A stretch of 39,111 nt of DNA from an uncultured Prevotellaceae bacterium (GTDB lineage Bacteria > Bacteroidota > Bacteroidia > Bacteroidales > Bacteroidaceae), in contig OMXX01000065.1 in assembly GCA_900315105.1 (NCBI GenBank), positions 1 to 39,111 on the forward strand. The letters run 5' to 3'. Under the pieces are notes generated by a model. It had not been told where the DNA came from. It saw only the letters and a list, made by a program, of their open reading frames with translations, and ran no database searches. This document shows positions 1 to 8,937 of the stretch, one piece after another. The position numbers were made by a program, and so were the translations under genes. Positions within the stretch are counted from its first letter, which is position 1, and every line of letters begins with the position of its first letter.

Positions 1-465
1 CAGTCCCTTAATCTCTAACACCGAACCATGTCCATGAAGCCGTGAGACAATGTATTCGCCCATGATACGCCCCATCTCGTAGTTGTCGGCACTGATAAAA
101 GCGGTATATTTCTGTGAACTGGTCTTGCGCTCGAAAACAATCACGGGGATGCCCTTGTCGTATGCCCGGTCGATGGCAGGCGAGATGGTCTGCACCTGAT
201 TTGGTGCCACGATTAACAAGTCGATGCCATTATTCACGAGGCTGTCAATCTGCTCCACCTGCCGCTCGTCGCTATCGTAGGCCGCAGCAAACTTCAATGC
301 CACACCGTCGTGGAAGTAGGCGCCCATCTTCAATTCCGCATTCTGCTTGTCACGCCAGATGTCATCCGAACACTGTGATATTCCGATACGATACTTCACC
401 TTGCCCCCAGAGCAAGATACAAGTAACGTAGCCAATACAAATAAACAGAAGAATCTTTGTCGCAT
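1..465 (-). CDS. Periplasmic sugar-binding head of a hybrid two-component sensor (3' end beyond window)
   Basis: The reading frame is open from ATG at 465 to the window edge (155 codons); its C-terminus lies outside. It begins with a hydrophobic signal ending in a lipobox-like LLVSC. A type-1 periplasmic binding fold follows, with KYRIGISQCSDD, then DLLIVAPNQVQTISP, GIPVIVFERK and ISADNYEMG. This spacing matches the Peripla_BP_4 sensor domain that begins Bacteroides hybrid two-component systems of the BT1754 (fructose sensor) kind. Family knowledge: such proteins bind a monosaccharide in the periplasm and activate sugar-utilisation genes through fused kinase and AraC-type output domains. Only the sensor part is visible, so a free sugar-binding lipoprotein is possible. 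It starts 11 nt after the stop of the AlbA_2 gene, so the two are probably co-transcribed. Confidence 0.75.
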   Translation of the reverse strand, partial: MRQRFFCLFVLATLLVSCSGGKVKYRIGISQCSDDIWRDKQNAELKMGAYFHDGVALKFAAAYDSDERQVEQIDSLVNNGIDLLIVAPNQVQTISPAIDRAYDKGIPVIVFERKTSSQKYTAFISADNYEMGRIMGEYIVSRLHGHGSVLEIKGL

Positions 466-476
466 ATTTGTTCGGT

Positions 477-2135
477 TTAAGTGTTACTATTTATCCAACT
501 ATATCTCGTAGCACGTGCATTACCATGTGAAGCAATCAGTGGCGTTTTGCAAAGACCTTCGATGAGGTTACGCACTTGCTTTTGTGTCAAAATGCCGTCG
601 AATGCTGCCACAAAATCACTCATGGATGCATCGCCGTTACGCCGAATCACATGATAAACTATTTGGATATGATTGATTTCATATTGCCCGACTACAGATT
701 TCACATGCGGTTTATAAAGCAGATAGCGGGTGGAAAGGACATATCCAAAATACACATCTTCTGCAATCAACCCCATTTCTATTAATTTCGGGCAACTCTC
801 CTTATAAACAGCCTCTGCATTACCTTTCCAGATATAGTGAAGCGTCAGCCAGTCGAAAGTATTCATCTGACTTTCGAGTTCGGGGGTATGGCAAATATCC
901 TGGGCAAAGAGGTAAAAGGCATCGTCAGGAATCTCACCGTAGAAGCGCAAGTCCACCTGATAATCATCAGAATAGGAGTAGTCAGGAAGCGGTTTGCCCT
1001 CCTTGATGCAGTTGGTAAACATGATGTCAACACCCTGTCCGCTTCGCTCTATCAATCCCGTCTTTTCTATCACTTCGGCCATCAGTCGGCTACGGGGCGA
1101 ACTGTTGACGGTGAGGATATTGCCGATGTTTACGCCGTATGGGAATCCGCCAGGGTTAGAGATTTCCACCATATCAGGATAAAGATGGATGAAGATGTCA
1201 GCCCCCATCTGTAGGCTACGGTGAATCATAGCGTTAATAATGGCCTCACGAATAGTCTCTTTGTTGAATGCCGGACAATCGAGGATGCGAGGTAGATCAT
1301 TGATGTGTAGTAGCGGATTGCAAGCAGGTTGGTTGATGTATTCCCATATCTTCTCGATAGCGACGAACAACGGCAGACGGTATTCCTGACGGGCGCTGTA
1401 GCGTACTTGGCTTTGACTGGTTCTGTATTCTATCACAACATTTGCCTGTGGCAGATAACGATTGATGGCTTCAGACTTTCCCAACAACAAAAGAGTCGCA
1501 TATTTCATATTGCCATCATCATCAATCAGCAACAGGTCTTTCAGTAATTGTGGCAGAGGAATGGTATTTGCATCAGTCCGTTTCTGCTTGTCAGCAATGA
1601 GTTTGCGCATGTTTTCTACAGCTTCAGCATCAAGGTCTTCAATAGTAAGCCCCTTGCAGACACGGGATGAGAAATCTGGGTCTTGCTCGGAAATGATGGA
1701 GAAGTATTCAGCATCGTCCATTTCACGCAGACTTTCGCCCACTCGCATCAAGGGAACACCCTCGAAACGAAGTGCCTTACCAACAGGACGAGAAGGCACA
1801 TTGATGACAAGGACACGACGTTGCTTCTCGTCATACAGTTCTTCGGTACGAACGCGTATATGGAGACGCTTATAAATCTCGTCTTCAAGATTGCCTGTCT
1901 CGTTCTCGGCAAAATCACTACCAGCAACCTCATGGGGATAGGCATCAGCCATTCCAAGAACCAAACGACCACCTTTCTCATTAGCCAAGGCGACAACATA
2001 TCCTAATACACAATGCCTACGGTCTTTGGGGTCGGTCTTCTGGCCTCCTGCGAACGGGTAGTTATGCTCTGCCTTCTTGAACTCTACGTGGTCTTCACGC
2101 TCACGGAGTTTCTGCAATTCTTCTATTGTACTCAT
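477..2135 (-). CDS. AlbA_2 (Schlafen-type) DNA-binding / RecG-like ATPase-fold regulator
   Basis: A 552-residue protein when started at the ATG at 2135. A longer frame runs up to 2243 but crosses the promoter -7 box at 2233-2240, so the downstream start is preferred. The N-terminal ~130 residues (EELQKLREREDHVEFKKAE, later NEKGGRLVLGMAD) match the AlbA_2 domain. The middle has NKETIREAIINAMIHR and ERSGQGVDIMF, typical of the GHKL ATPase-like half of these 'RecG-like' transcriptional regulators. The C-terminus looks like a winged helix. The precise role is unknown; family members are presumed DNA-binding regulators, some linked to stress or phage defence. It lies 11 nt upstream of the sugar-sensor gene. 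Confidence 0.7.
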   Translation of the reverse strand: MSTIEELQKLREREDHVEFKKAEHNYPFAGGQKTDPKDRRHCVLGYVVALANEKGGRLVLGMADAYPHEVAGSDFAENETGNLEDEIYKRLHIRVRTEELYDEKQRRVLVINVPSRPVGKALRFEGVPLMRVGESLREMDDAEYFSIISEQDPDFSSRVCKGLTIEDLDAEAVENMRKLIADKQKRTDANTIPLPQLLKDLLLIDDDGNMKYATLLLLGKSEAINRYLPQANVVIEYRTSQSQVRYSARQEYRLPLFVAIEKIWEYINQPACNPLLHINDLPRILDCPAFNKETIREAIINAMIHRSLQMGADIFIHLYPDMVEISNPGGFPYGVNIGNILTVNSSPRSRLMAEVIEKTGLIERSGQGVDIMFTNCIKEGKPLPDYSYSDDYQVDLRFYGEIPDDAFYLFAQDICHTPELESQMNTFDWLTLHYIWKGNAEAVYKESCPKLIEMGLIAEDVYFGYVLSTRYLLYKPHVKSVVGQYEINHIQIVYHVIRRNGDASMSDFVAAFDGILTQKQVRNLIEGLCKTPLIASHGNARATRYSWINSNT

Positions 2136-2232
2136 CGTATTCTCTAATTTTGGGTGCAAGGGTGGTGCAAACCGAATGCAAAGAATATGTTCTTTGCTGA
2201 AGTGTAGCCCACCTTGGCGCAGTTTCACGGTG

Positions 2233-2264
2233 CAAAGATACAACTATTTTTTGAATTGGGCAAG
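2233..2264 (-). promoter_or_regulatory. Bacteroidetes-type promoter for the AlbA_2 gene
   Basis: On the minus strand, TATCTTTG (2233-2240) matches the -7 consensus TAnnTTTG. A CTTG at 2261-2264 sits 20 nt upstream, where the -33 TTTG is expected. Transcription from here excludes the 5' part of the longest frame and leaves a leader of roughly 90 nt. Confidence 0.55.
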
Positions 2265-2436
2265 ATTCTTGGAATTATTTCTCAAATTAATGCACATTTT
2301 AAACGTAACCATCTGATTATTAGGGGGCTGATTTTATGATTTAATTCCCAAACAAATATACTCTAAAAATCCCTATTATTATTCTCCCAACATCCAAAGA
2401 CATCTGATCCTGAATTCGATAGCTACATTAGTTCTG

Positions 2437-3267
2437 TTATCTCCTGAGCCTATACTTTGGTGCATGCATAGTCTTGGCCATCTGATGACATCTGAGGGCG
2501 AAAAACAGTTCGTCCTCATTGTCTTTCTTCTTGGGCAGTTCGTTATTACCGCCACCTCCGCCACAAGATTCAGAAATAGTGGTAGCCCCGTCAAAGTACC
2601 CGAAGAACAGACAGGCAGTCGTTGCAGCCACCTTATCCACATCTTCGACCACATCTTCGGCAATGTCAAGCCCAAGACTTTTCAGATAGTCCACGCCCGA
2701 CTCTGCCGCTATCTCATAAACCTCTGCTTTCGTACCATTCACAATTTCACGGATGGTTCTGGCGGCATCTATCATCCAACTGGCATTAGCCAGACTGATT
2801 TCCGGTTCTTTACATAAGGCTTTCCTGATGGTTTCCTTCTCCTCATCAAACATCACGTATTTGTCGAGTCGCGGATTGACAATAGTCTGAACGGCGTCCC
2901 ACATTCCCGGCCAAAGGGACTCCATAACTCGCTGCATGCTGTCGGACTTATCTCTAAGATCAGTCAAAACTGGTTCCCGAAAATTGCGCTCACAGTCCAT
3001 GAAATATAGATTCACATATTTTATATAAGTATTAAGAGCTGCATTGATTGTTATATCTGATTCTTCACAGCAAGTATAACCGCGCTTTACTCTTTGAGTC
3101 TTACTATTCCAATACTTAGGCTCCACACGAATTCTTGTATGGAGATCAATCCGCTTGCCGTTATAAGTCACACGCAGTCTTATCCTGTGATACTTTGTTC
3201 CCGATGAAGGTATGAGTGAGCAATTGATACTCCGTTGGTATATGATATAGTCATTGTTCATTTCCAT
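2437..3267 (-). CDS. Orphan integrase arm-type DNA-binding domain protein (no catalytic domain)
   Basis: Start taken at 3267 (MEMNNDYIIYQ), about 20 nt downstream of a TATCTTTG box; an upstream ATG at 3309 would lie before the promoter. The protein is 276 residues. Its N-terminal third (KYHRIRLRVTYNGKRIDLHT, then VEPKYWN) resembles the Arm-DNA-bind domain that begins Bacteroidetes tyrosine recombinases. The expected core-binding and catalytic domains (R, HxxR, Tyr) are absent. The rest is an acidic helical segment, a CGGGGGNN glycine run, and a basic C-terminus ending in APKYRLRR. It may be a stand-alone DNA-binding protein or a decayed, refused integrase. The function is not recognised. Confidence 0.55.
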   Translation of the reverse strand: MEMNNDYIIYQRSINCSLIPSSGTKYHRIRLRVTYNGKRIDLHTRIRVEPKYWNSKTQRVKRGYTCCEESDITINAALNTYIKYVNLYFMDCERNFREPVLTDLRDKSDSMQRVMESLWPGMWDAVQTIVNPRLDKYVMFDEEKETIRKALCKEPEISLANASWMIDAARTIREIVNGTKAEVYEIAAESGVDYLKSLGLDIAEDVVEDVDKVAATTACLFFGYFDGATTISESCGGGGGNNELPKKKDNEDELFFALRCHQMAKTMHAPKYRLRR

Positions 3268-3286
3268 CGCATATATTCTTTTTTCG

Positions 3287-3294
3287 CAAAGATA
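3287..3294 (-). promoter_or_regulatory. -7 box (TATCTTTG) for the orphan arm-domain gene
   Basis: CAAAGATA on the plus strand reads TATCTTTG on the minus strand, 20 nt upstream of the chosen ATG. A TTTG-like -33 element is not at ideal spacing. Confidence 0.45.
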
Positions 3295-3600
3295 CACAGA
3301 AAAAAACAAAAACGAATTCTCATTTAGGCTTCTTCAGGAGACATTTGGTTTCTTTCGGAATCTAATTACAGAAAAACACGCAAAAACAAGACCCAAGGAA
3401 AAACCCATTGGGCGCCATAACATCTTGTAACGGATGTTCTGCGTAGAAGAACATATGGTTTGTGGTACACATTAGAAAAATGTACAAACAAGATTGCTTC
3501 TAATACCCTTAATCAATGGGTAAGACAACAGAAATACATAAAAAGATGCAAAAAAAACGCATTTTTCCGCTCCTATACGAAAAGAATTCGTTTTTTTTTG

Positions 3601-3608
3601 TACCTTTG
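3601..3608 (+). promoter_or_regulatory. -7 box (TACCTTTG) for the GH2-araC unit
   Basis: TACCTTTG followed by CACG is a very good match to the Bacteroidetes -7 element. No TTTG is seen at ideal -33 spacing, so an activator may be needed. Implied leader to the GH2 start is about 230 nt. Confidence 0.55.
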
Positions 3609-3760
3609 CACGTGAAATCAAGCAATCTCTAACTTAGAATCAATAATTCGAAAACGCATATGATACTATTAAACAACAACATAGCAATTCTATCGTCCTC
3701 TCAGAGCACTCGACATTTTGAGCAGAGTTACGGCACTTCTGTAAAAAATATAACGTAGGC

Positions 3761-3823
3761 TCTATTCCCCCTCTCTCCGCTAGGAGGAGGCCCCCCTCCT
3801 AACTCCCCCTGAGGGGGAGGGGC
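3761..3823. repeat. GC-rich palindromic repeat
   Basis: The segment contains CCCCTCTCTCC, GGAGGAGGCCCCCCTCC and CCCCCTGAGGGGGAGGGG. It belongs to the palindromic family scattered through the window, and here lies in the leader of the GH2 gene. Confidence 0.65.
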
Positions 3824-3844
3824 ACTTGATTTCGTTAACCTAAT

Positions 3845-6298
3845 ATGAATAAACGTTTATCTATTATTATAGCAATACTCTTTGCCTTTGCCTATATGCC
3901 TGCAATGGCTCAGCGTACCATTATCAATTTTGATGAGGGATGGAAGTTCCATCTCGGTAATGCTGCTGACCCTGCAAAGGATTTTGGATGTGGTACAGAG
4001 TATTTCAACTATCTTACAAAAGCTAATTCTATTCATAATACAGGTCCTTATAGTTATAAGTTTGATGACAAAGACTGGAAAACTGTGGATCTTCCTCACG
4101 ATTTCGTAGTTGATCTTCCTTATGATTCGGTTGCAAGTCATTCTCATGGCTACAAGGCTGTGGGATATAAGTTCCCGGAAAATTCCGTTGGTTGGTATCG
4201 TAAGACCTTTCATGTTGATAAGGAAGATAAGGACAGGCATATTGAGCTTATCTTTGATGGAATCTTCCGTGCGAGTCGTGTATGGGTGAATGGCTTCTAC
4301 TGTGGAGGTGAGGAAAGTGGATATCTTTCACAGGAGTATGATATCACGGACTATCTGAAGTTTGGTGAGGATAATGTAGTGTGCGTTCGTGCTGATGCCT
4401 CATTGGAGGAAGGTTGGTACTATGAGGGGGGCGGTATCTATCGTCATGTGAAAATGCTGAAGACGGATGCTGTGCATATCCCGACGAATGGTGTTAGTAT
4501 TCGTGTTAAGTTCTCTAACAATAACTTCAAAAAGGCAGATATCACGTTCAAGGGTACTGTGCAGAATTGTTCTGACGATGCCGTGCAATGTAAGATGCAG
4601 TATTTCGTGTATGATGCTGAAGGCAATGAGGTGCTGGCAGTTGAAGGTGCAGATCGTGAATATACAAATGTAGCAGCACGTAAGTTGGCTGATAATGGTA
4701 CTTTCAAGTATGATGTGACATTTGAGAATCCGCATCTTTGGACTCCTACGGATCCGTATCTATACACGTGCGTGTCAAAATTACTTGTTAATGATAATGT
4801 TGTCGATTCGGTTAGTACAAAGTTCGGTTGTCGTCAGGTAAAGTTCCACAAGAAGGATGGATTCCTTATTAATAATGTACGCACGAGATTGAAAGGTGTG
4901 AATATGCATCAGGATCATGCAGGCGTAGGTTCGGGTATTCCGGATGCCGTATTGCTGTGGCGTATGCGACAGTTGAAGAAGATGGGATGCAACGCATACC
5001 GTTCTTCCCACAACCCAATGACACCTGCTTTGCTTGATATATGTGACTCTCTTGGTATCCTTGTCATTGATGAGAATCGTCTTTCTGGTACAAGTGAGTA
5101 TCAACTTAGGGCTTTGGCAAAGATGATTGAGCGTGACCGTAATCATCCAAGTATCATTCTCTGGAGTCTCGGTAACGAGGAGTGGGGATTGGAATGGGAT
5201 GAGCGAGGCAGGCGTATAGCAGCTGCGATGCGTAACTATTGCCGTTTGTATGACACTACACGTCCTATCACATTTGCAACAAGTAGTGGCCCTACAGTTG
5301 AAGAGCCTGTTGATGTTGCCGGTTATAACTATATCCTCCAGAATCCTATTGACAGTATGCGTCAAGTATATCCTGAGCGTAAATGCTATGGTTCTGAGGA
5401 AACCTCAGGGTGTGGTACTCGTGGTATCTATTATGATGATCCCGATGGCAGATGGATGAAGGCTTTGAACCGCGCTCCTAATGGTTCTGATAGCATCTAT
5501 AACTGTATAGAGCGTGGCTGGAAATTCTATGCGGCTCGCCAATGGGCTTCCGGTTGCTTCTTCTGGACAGGCTTCGACTATCGCGGTGAGTCAAATCCGT
5601 TGAAGTTCCCTGCTACCATATCCCAATTCGGTATTCATGATTATTGCGGATTCCCGAAGGATGAGGCTTACTATCTGAAGTCATGGTGGACATACGAGCC
5701 TGTCTTGCACGTTTTCCCTCATTGGAACTTGAAAGGACATGAAGGCGATACAATCAGCGTATGGGCTTATTCTAACTTTGAGCAGGTACAGTTGATTGTG
5801 AATGGCAAGGAGCTTGAGAAGAAATATGTGCCTAAGAATGGTCATCTTGAGTGGGAGTGTGTATATGAGCCAGGCGAGGTTAAGGCTGTAGGATATAAGT
5901 TTGGAAAGCCTGCTATGGAGGAGATTATCCAAACCACAAACGAGGCTTCCGTTGTTGAAGTGACTGCCGACCGTACAGAAATCAACGCGGACGGTGCAGA
6001 TGTGAGCGTCGTAACTGTATGCCTCAAGGATGATAAGGGGCGTATCGTTCCCGATGCTTGCAGGCAACTGGAACTGAAGACTGAGGGTAACGTGAAGATT
6101 CTTGGTGTAGGTAATGGTGATCCTGCTTGTCATGACCCAGAGAGACCGACAGACATTAATATGCACGAATTCAAGGTTAAGTCATTCAATGGTTATGCGC
6201 AGGTGCTCATTCAGTCGCAGAAGACTGCGGGTAAGGCTTCACTTACAGTATCTGGAGAAGGACTTAAGGCTGGCACACTCGCACTTACTTTGAAGTAA
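3845..6298 (+). CDS. GH2 family glycoside hydrolase with DUF4982 and C-terminal Ig-like domain
   Basis: A secreted enzyme of 817 residues with signal peptide ending AYMPAMAQ. Domain order: GH2 sugar-binding domain (GWKFHLGNA, GWYRKTFHV), immunoglobulin-like domain, TIM-barrel catalytic domain (ILWSLGNEEWG, acid/base E445; CYGSEETSG, nucleophile E518 or E519), then DUF4982 and an Ig-like module with EINADGADVSVVTV. GH2 enzymes of this architecture are mostly annotated as beta-galactosidases. The neighbouring mannanase makes trimming of galactose or mannose from mannan oligosaccharides plausible, but substrate cannot be read from sequence. It is 25 nt upstream of the AraC gene and probably in the same transcript. 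Confidence 0.9.
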   Translation: MNKRLSIIIAILFAFAYMPAMAQRTIINFDEGWKFHLGNAADPAKDFGCGTEYFNYLTKANSIHNTGPYSYKFDDKDWKTVDLPHDFVVDLPYDSVASHSHGYKAVGYKFPENSVGWYRKTFHVDKEDKDRHIELIFDGIFRASRVWVNGFYCGGEESGYLSQEYDITDYLKFGEDNVVCVRADASLEEGWYYEGGGIYRHVKMLKTDAVHIPTNGVSIRVKFSNNNFKKADITFKGTVQNCSDDAVQCKMQYFVYDAEGNEVLAVEGADREYTNVAARKLADNGTFKYDVTFENPHLWTPTDPYLYTCVSKLLVNDNVVDSVSTKFGCRQVKFHKKDGFLINNVRTRLKGVNMHQDHAGVGSGIPDAVLLWRMRQLKKMGCNAYRSSHNPMTPALLDICDSLGILVIDENRLSGTSEYQLRALAKMIERDRNHPSIILWSLGNEEWGLEWDERGRRIAAAMRNYCRLYDTTRPITFATSSGPTVEEPVDVAGYNYILQNPIDSMRQVYPERKCYGSEETSGCGTRGIYYDDPDGRWMKALNRAPNGSDSIYNCIERGWKFYAARQWASGCFFWTGFDYRGESNPLKFPATISQFGIHDYCGFPKDEAYYLKSWWTYEPVLHVFPHWNLKGHEGDTISVWAYSNFEQVQLIVNGKELEKKYVPKNGHLEWECVYEPGEVKAVGYKFGKPAMEEIIQTTNEASVVEVTADRTEINADGADVSVVTVCLKDDKGRIVPDACRQLELKTEGNVKILGVGNGDPACHDPERPTDINMHEFKVKSFNGYAQVLIQSQKTAGKASLTVSGEGLKAGTLALTLK

Positions 6299-6323
6299 AA
6301 AACTCTAAACATTAAGATTTGAC

Positions 6324-7202
6324 ATGAGTACAGATGTTATTTCAGAGATTACGCGTCTCACGGAAAAAGATTGCTATCATCTGGTAGAACGCCATAAAAA
6401 GCAGCATACATATCCCATGCATAGGCATGGTGAGATGGAGATAAACTTTGTGGAGAACTGTCAGGGTAACCGACGTGTTGTAGGCGACAGCATCGAGGTG
6501 CTTGGAAACTACGACCTTGCGCTTCTGGGTGGCGGACTTGAGCATACCTGGGAGCAGTATAAGTGTGAATCTGAGGATATCCGTGAGATTACCATCCATT
6601 TTTCCAAGGAACTCTTTTCCGATGCTTTTCTTGCAAAGACTCACATGCAGCCTCTCCATGATCTTTTCGATAGGGCGGAAGTTGGTGTCGCCTTTGGAAT
6701 GAAGACGATAATGAGAGTATATGATCGTCTCAATGAACTTGTCAATATGGAGCCGGGTTTCTATAGTGTGATGAAGTTTTTTGAACTTATGTATGAACTC
6801 TCTATCAGTTCTGATTATAAGTTGTTGTCATCAAGTGCGTTTGCTCATGTCAGTATGACGACAGACAGTCGCAGGGTACAGAAAGTAAAGGAATATATAG
6901 ACTCGCACTATCGTGAGGAGATAAGGCTCCAGACTCTTGCAAATCTCGTATCTATGACATCCACGGCATTCAGCCGTTTCTTCAAGTTACGCACCAATAA
7001 GAGTATATCTGAATATATCATCGACATCCGACTTGGCCATGCAGCTCGACTGCTTGCCGACAGTACCATGGCTGTTGTGGAGATATGTTATCATTGCGGA
7101 TTCAATAATATCTCGAATTTCAACAGGATATTCAAGAAACGCAAGGGGTGTACGCCTACGGAGTTCAGGGAGAATTACCACAAGAAACATGTGATAGTGT
7201 AG
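6324..7202 (+). CDS. AraC-family transcriptional regulator
   Basis: Cytoplasmic protein of 292 residues. The N-terminal half is a cupin-like sensor domain (YPMHRHGEMEINFV, ALLGGGLEHTW). The last ~100 residues are a double helix-turn-helix AraC domain: LQTLANLVSMTSTAFSRFFK, then HAARLLADSTMAVVEICYHC and GFNNISNFNRIFKKRKGCTP. The position between GH2 and the esterase-glycosidase unit suggests local control of one or both units by a sugar ligand; this is inference. A hairpin terminator follows 35 nt after its stop. Confidence 0.9.
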   Translation: MSTDVISEITRLTEKDCYHLVERHKKQHTYPMHRHGEMEINFVENCQGNRRVVGDSIEVLGNYDLALLGGGLEHTWEQYKCESEDIREITIHFSKELFSDAFLAKTHMQPLHDLFDRAEVGVAFGMKTIMRVYDRLNELVNMEPGFYSVMKFFELMYELSISSDYKLLSSSAFAHVSMTTDSRRVQKVKEYIDSHYREEIRLQTLANLVSMTSTAFSRFFKLRTNKSISEYIIDIRLGHAARLLADSTMAVVEICYHCGFNNISNFNRIFKKRKGCTPTEFRENYHKKHVIV

Positions 7203-7236
7203 GTCTGCATGATACAATTTTAGCGAAATGTTGACG

Positions 7237-7275
7237 AAATCATCCTCTTCCATTTTGGGATAGGATGATTTTTTT
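7237..7275 (+). terminator. Intrinsic terminator after araC
   Basis: A perfect 10-bp stem AAATCATCCT / AGGATGATTT with a 15-nt loop is followed by a T-run (7268-7275). It separates the GH2-araC unit from the downstream operon. Confidence 0.7.
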
Positions 7276-7339
7276 AACAATTTATACAAATATATAATAA
7301 AATGACAAAATAGTGTAAGGAGAAGATGTGGAAATGCTA

Positions 7340-7347
7340 TAATTTTG
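7340..7347 (+). promoter_or_regulatory. -7 box (TAATTTTG) for the esterase/mannanase operon
   Basis: TAATTTTG fits TAnnTTTG and lies just upstream of the ATG at 7393, which supports that start over an in-frame ATG at 7345. No canonical -33 element is visible, consistent with activator dependence. Confidence 0.4.
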
Positions 7348-7392
7348 TACTCGGAATTGGATATTGTAAGCCTAAATATTACCTATCAACGA

Positions 7393-8931
7393 ATGAAGAA
7401 AAGATTTGTGTCCTTCGCAATTACTCTGCTGTCAGTCTTTACAGCTAACGCTTTGGAGATTCCAGAAATCTTCGGAGATAATATGATTTTGCAACACCAT
7501 ACTCAGGCTAAGGTCTGGGGATGGGCAGAAGCTGGACATTACGTAAAGGTAACTGCGACTTGGACAACTGATGAATATATAGCAAAGGTGTCTGCTGATG
7601 GTTCTTGGAAACTTGAGGTTAAAACGCCTGATGCTTCGTATGACAAGTATAGCGTGACATTTGCCGAGTACAAGACAGATCCGAAGAAAGACAAGAAGGC
7701 TGTGGCTGTAGATACTAAGGCGTCAAATGGTGTGCTGATAGGTGAGGTGTGGTTCTGCTCTGGACAGTCGAATATGGAGATGCCTCTTGGTGGTTTCTGG
7801 AACTGTCCGATAGAAGGCGCTAACGAGACTATTGCACAGTCGGGAAAGTATCGTAATTCTGTGCGTGTTGCAACTATTCCGAAGGTTGGAAAACCTGACC
7901 CTCAAAAGAAGGTAGAAGGCAAGTGGGAGATTCCATCGCCTAAAACTGCTTCACGTTTCTCTGCCTGTGGCTATTACTTTGCCACGACTATGGCGGATAT
8001 GCTTGGTGTGCCTGTCGGTATCATAAACTGCTCGTGGGGCGGTTCGTGCGTTGAGGGCTGGTTGCCTAAGGACACATTGCTTACCTATCCCGATGGACTA
8101 ACGCCAATATCCAATAATGACTACCATGAGAGGATGGTGATGTTCAACGGAATGCTTAATCCGCTTGCAGGATATACTATAAAGGGTTTCCTTTGGAATC
8201 AGGGAGAGTCAAACGTGGGATATGAGAAGCAGTATATCGAGCGTTTCAAGACCATGACACGTCTGTGGCGTAAGATGTGGAATCAGCCAAACGACAAGCT
8301 TCCTATATATACCGTTGAGTTGCCGCCTTATTGGTATGACGATGTGAATGGCACTCAAGGTGCTGATTTCCGTGCTGCTCAGCATGTTATCGCAAAGCAA
8401 CTGGAGAATAGCGGATGCGTATGTACGAGTGACCTTATATATGACTATGAAGCGAAACAGATACATGGCGCTCAGAAGAAACAGATCGGACAACGACTTG
8501 CGTATATGGCTCTTGCGCGTGACTATGGTATGGAAGGTATTGCTGCGGAAGCTCCAGAGTTTGAATATATGGAGGAGGTTGATGCCAATAGTGAGGAGCA
8601 AGCAGTTATTGCTGGTACTGCAGTTGAGACGAATCCTAATGCCAAGGGAAAGGTCTTGCATCTTTATTTCAAGAATGGAGATGATGGCTTTGACCGTTTG
8701 GATAATATAGAGGGCTTTGAGGCGCAGGATGCTGATGGCAAATGGCATAAGGCTATCGTGTGGGCTTCATCTGCGTGGCAGAATGTGAAGCGTCAGGGGT
8801 GCTATCTCACTCTTGCTTGTCCTGAGATTAAGGAAATCAAAGGCGTTCGCTATTGTTATAGGAATTTCATTCCTGGTAAGTTGCATAATGTGCTGGGATT
8901 GCCAGTTGTGCCTTTTGAATATAAGAAATAA
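7393..8931 (+). CDS. Secreted SGNH acetylesterase, sialate O-acetylesterase (SASA) family
   Basis: Start chosen at 7393 because a signal peptide (MKKRFVSFAITLLSVFTANA) begins there; the frame also extends to 7345 across the promoter. The mature protein starts with a beta-sandwich module (IFGDNMILQ, KVWGWAEAG). SGNH motifs follow: WFCSGQSNMEMP (Ser126 of the 512-residue product), NCSWGGSCVEGW, LWNQGESNV and QIHGAQKKQIG (His358). Although named for sialic acid, members in plant-polysaccharide clusters deacetylate xylan or mannan. With a mannanase 6 nt downstream, removal of acetyl groups from mannan is the likely job (inference). First gene of a six-gene plus-strand unit. Confidence 0.85.
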   Translation: MKKRFVSFAITLLSVFTANALEIPEIFGDNMILQHHTQAKVWGWAEAGHYVKVTATWTTDEYIAKVSADGSWKLEVKTPDASYDKYSVTFAEYKTDPKKDKKAVAVDTKASNGVLIGEVWFCSGQSNMEMPLGGFWNCPIEGANETIAQSGKYRNSVRVATIPKVGKPDPQKKVEGKWEIPSPKTASRFSACGYYFATTMADMLGVPVGIINCSWGGSCVEGWLPKDTLLTYPDGLTPISNNDYHERMVMFNGMLNPLAGYTIKGFLWNQGESNVGYEKQYIERFKTMTRLWRKMWNQPNDKLPIYTVELPPYWYDDVNGTQGADFRAAQHVIAKQLENSGCVCTSDLIYDYEAKQIHGAQKKQIGQRLAYMALARDYGMEGIAAEAPEFEYMEEVDANSEEQAVIAGTAVETNPNAKGKVLHLYFKNGDDGFDRLDNIEGFEAQDADGKWHKAIVWASSAWQNVKRQGCYLTLACPEIKEIKGVRYCYRNFIPGKLHNVLGLPVVPFEYKK

Positions 8932-8937
8932 TAATTA

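Larger units (their letters stand above)
3310..3844. other. Intergenic region: divergent leaders, possible leader ORF, GC-rich palindrome
   Basis: No convincing gene. It separates the minus-strand arm-domain gene from the plus-strand carbohydrate cluster. It contains a -7 box at 3601-3608, a roughly 230-nt leader and a GC-rich palindrome at 3761-3823. A 32-residue frame runs 3660-3758 (ATG to TAG) between the promoter and the GH2 gene. That frame could be a leader peptide but has no recognisable sequence. Confidence 0.5.

Noticed and set aside
114..431. Plus-strand open frame
   Set aside because: It is the antisense shadow of the sugar-binding protein frame, which has clear family motifs on the minus strand.
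2379..2675. Minus-strand 98-codon frame at the end of the arm-domain gene
   Set aside because: It overlaps the arm-domain gene in another frame, is rich in Trp, Cys and Arg as shadow frames often are, and has no motif.
2437..3267. Functional tyrosine integrase for the accessory region
   Set aside because: Catalytic domain is absent and it lies about 18 kb away from the direct repeats.
4781..5365. 194-codon antisense frame inside GH2
   Set aside because: Fully antisense to the catalytic domain of a well-supported GH2 gene and has shadow-like composition.
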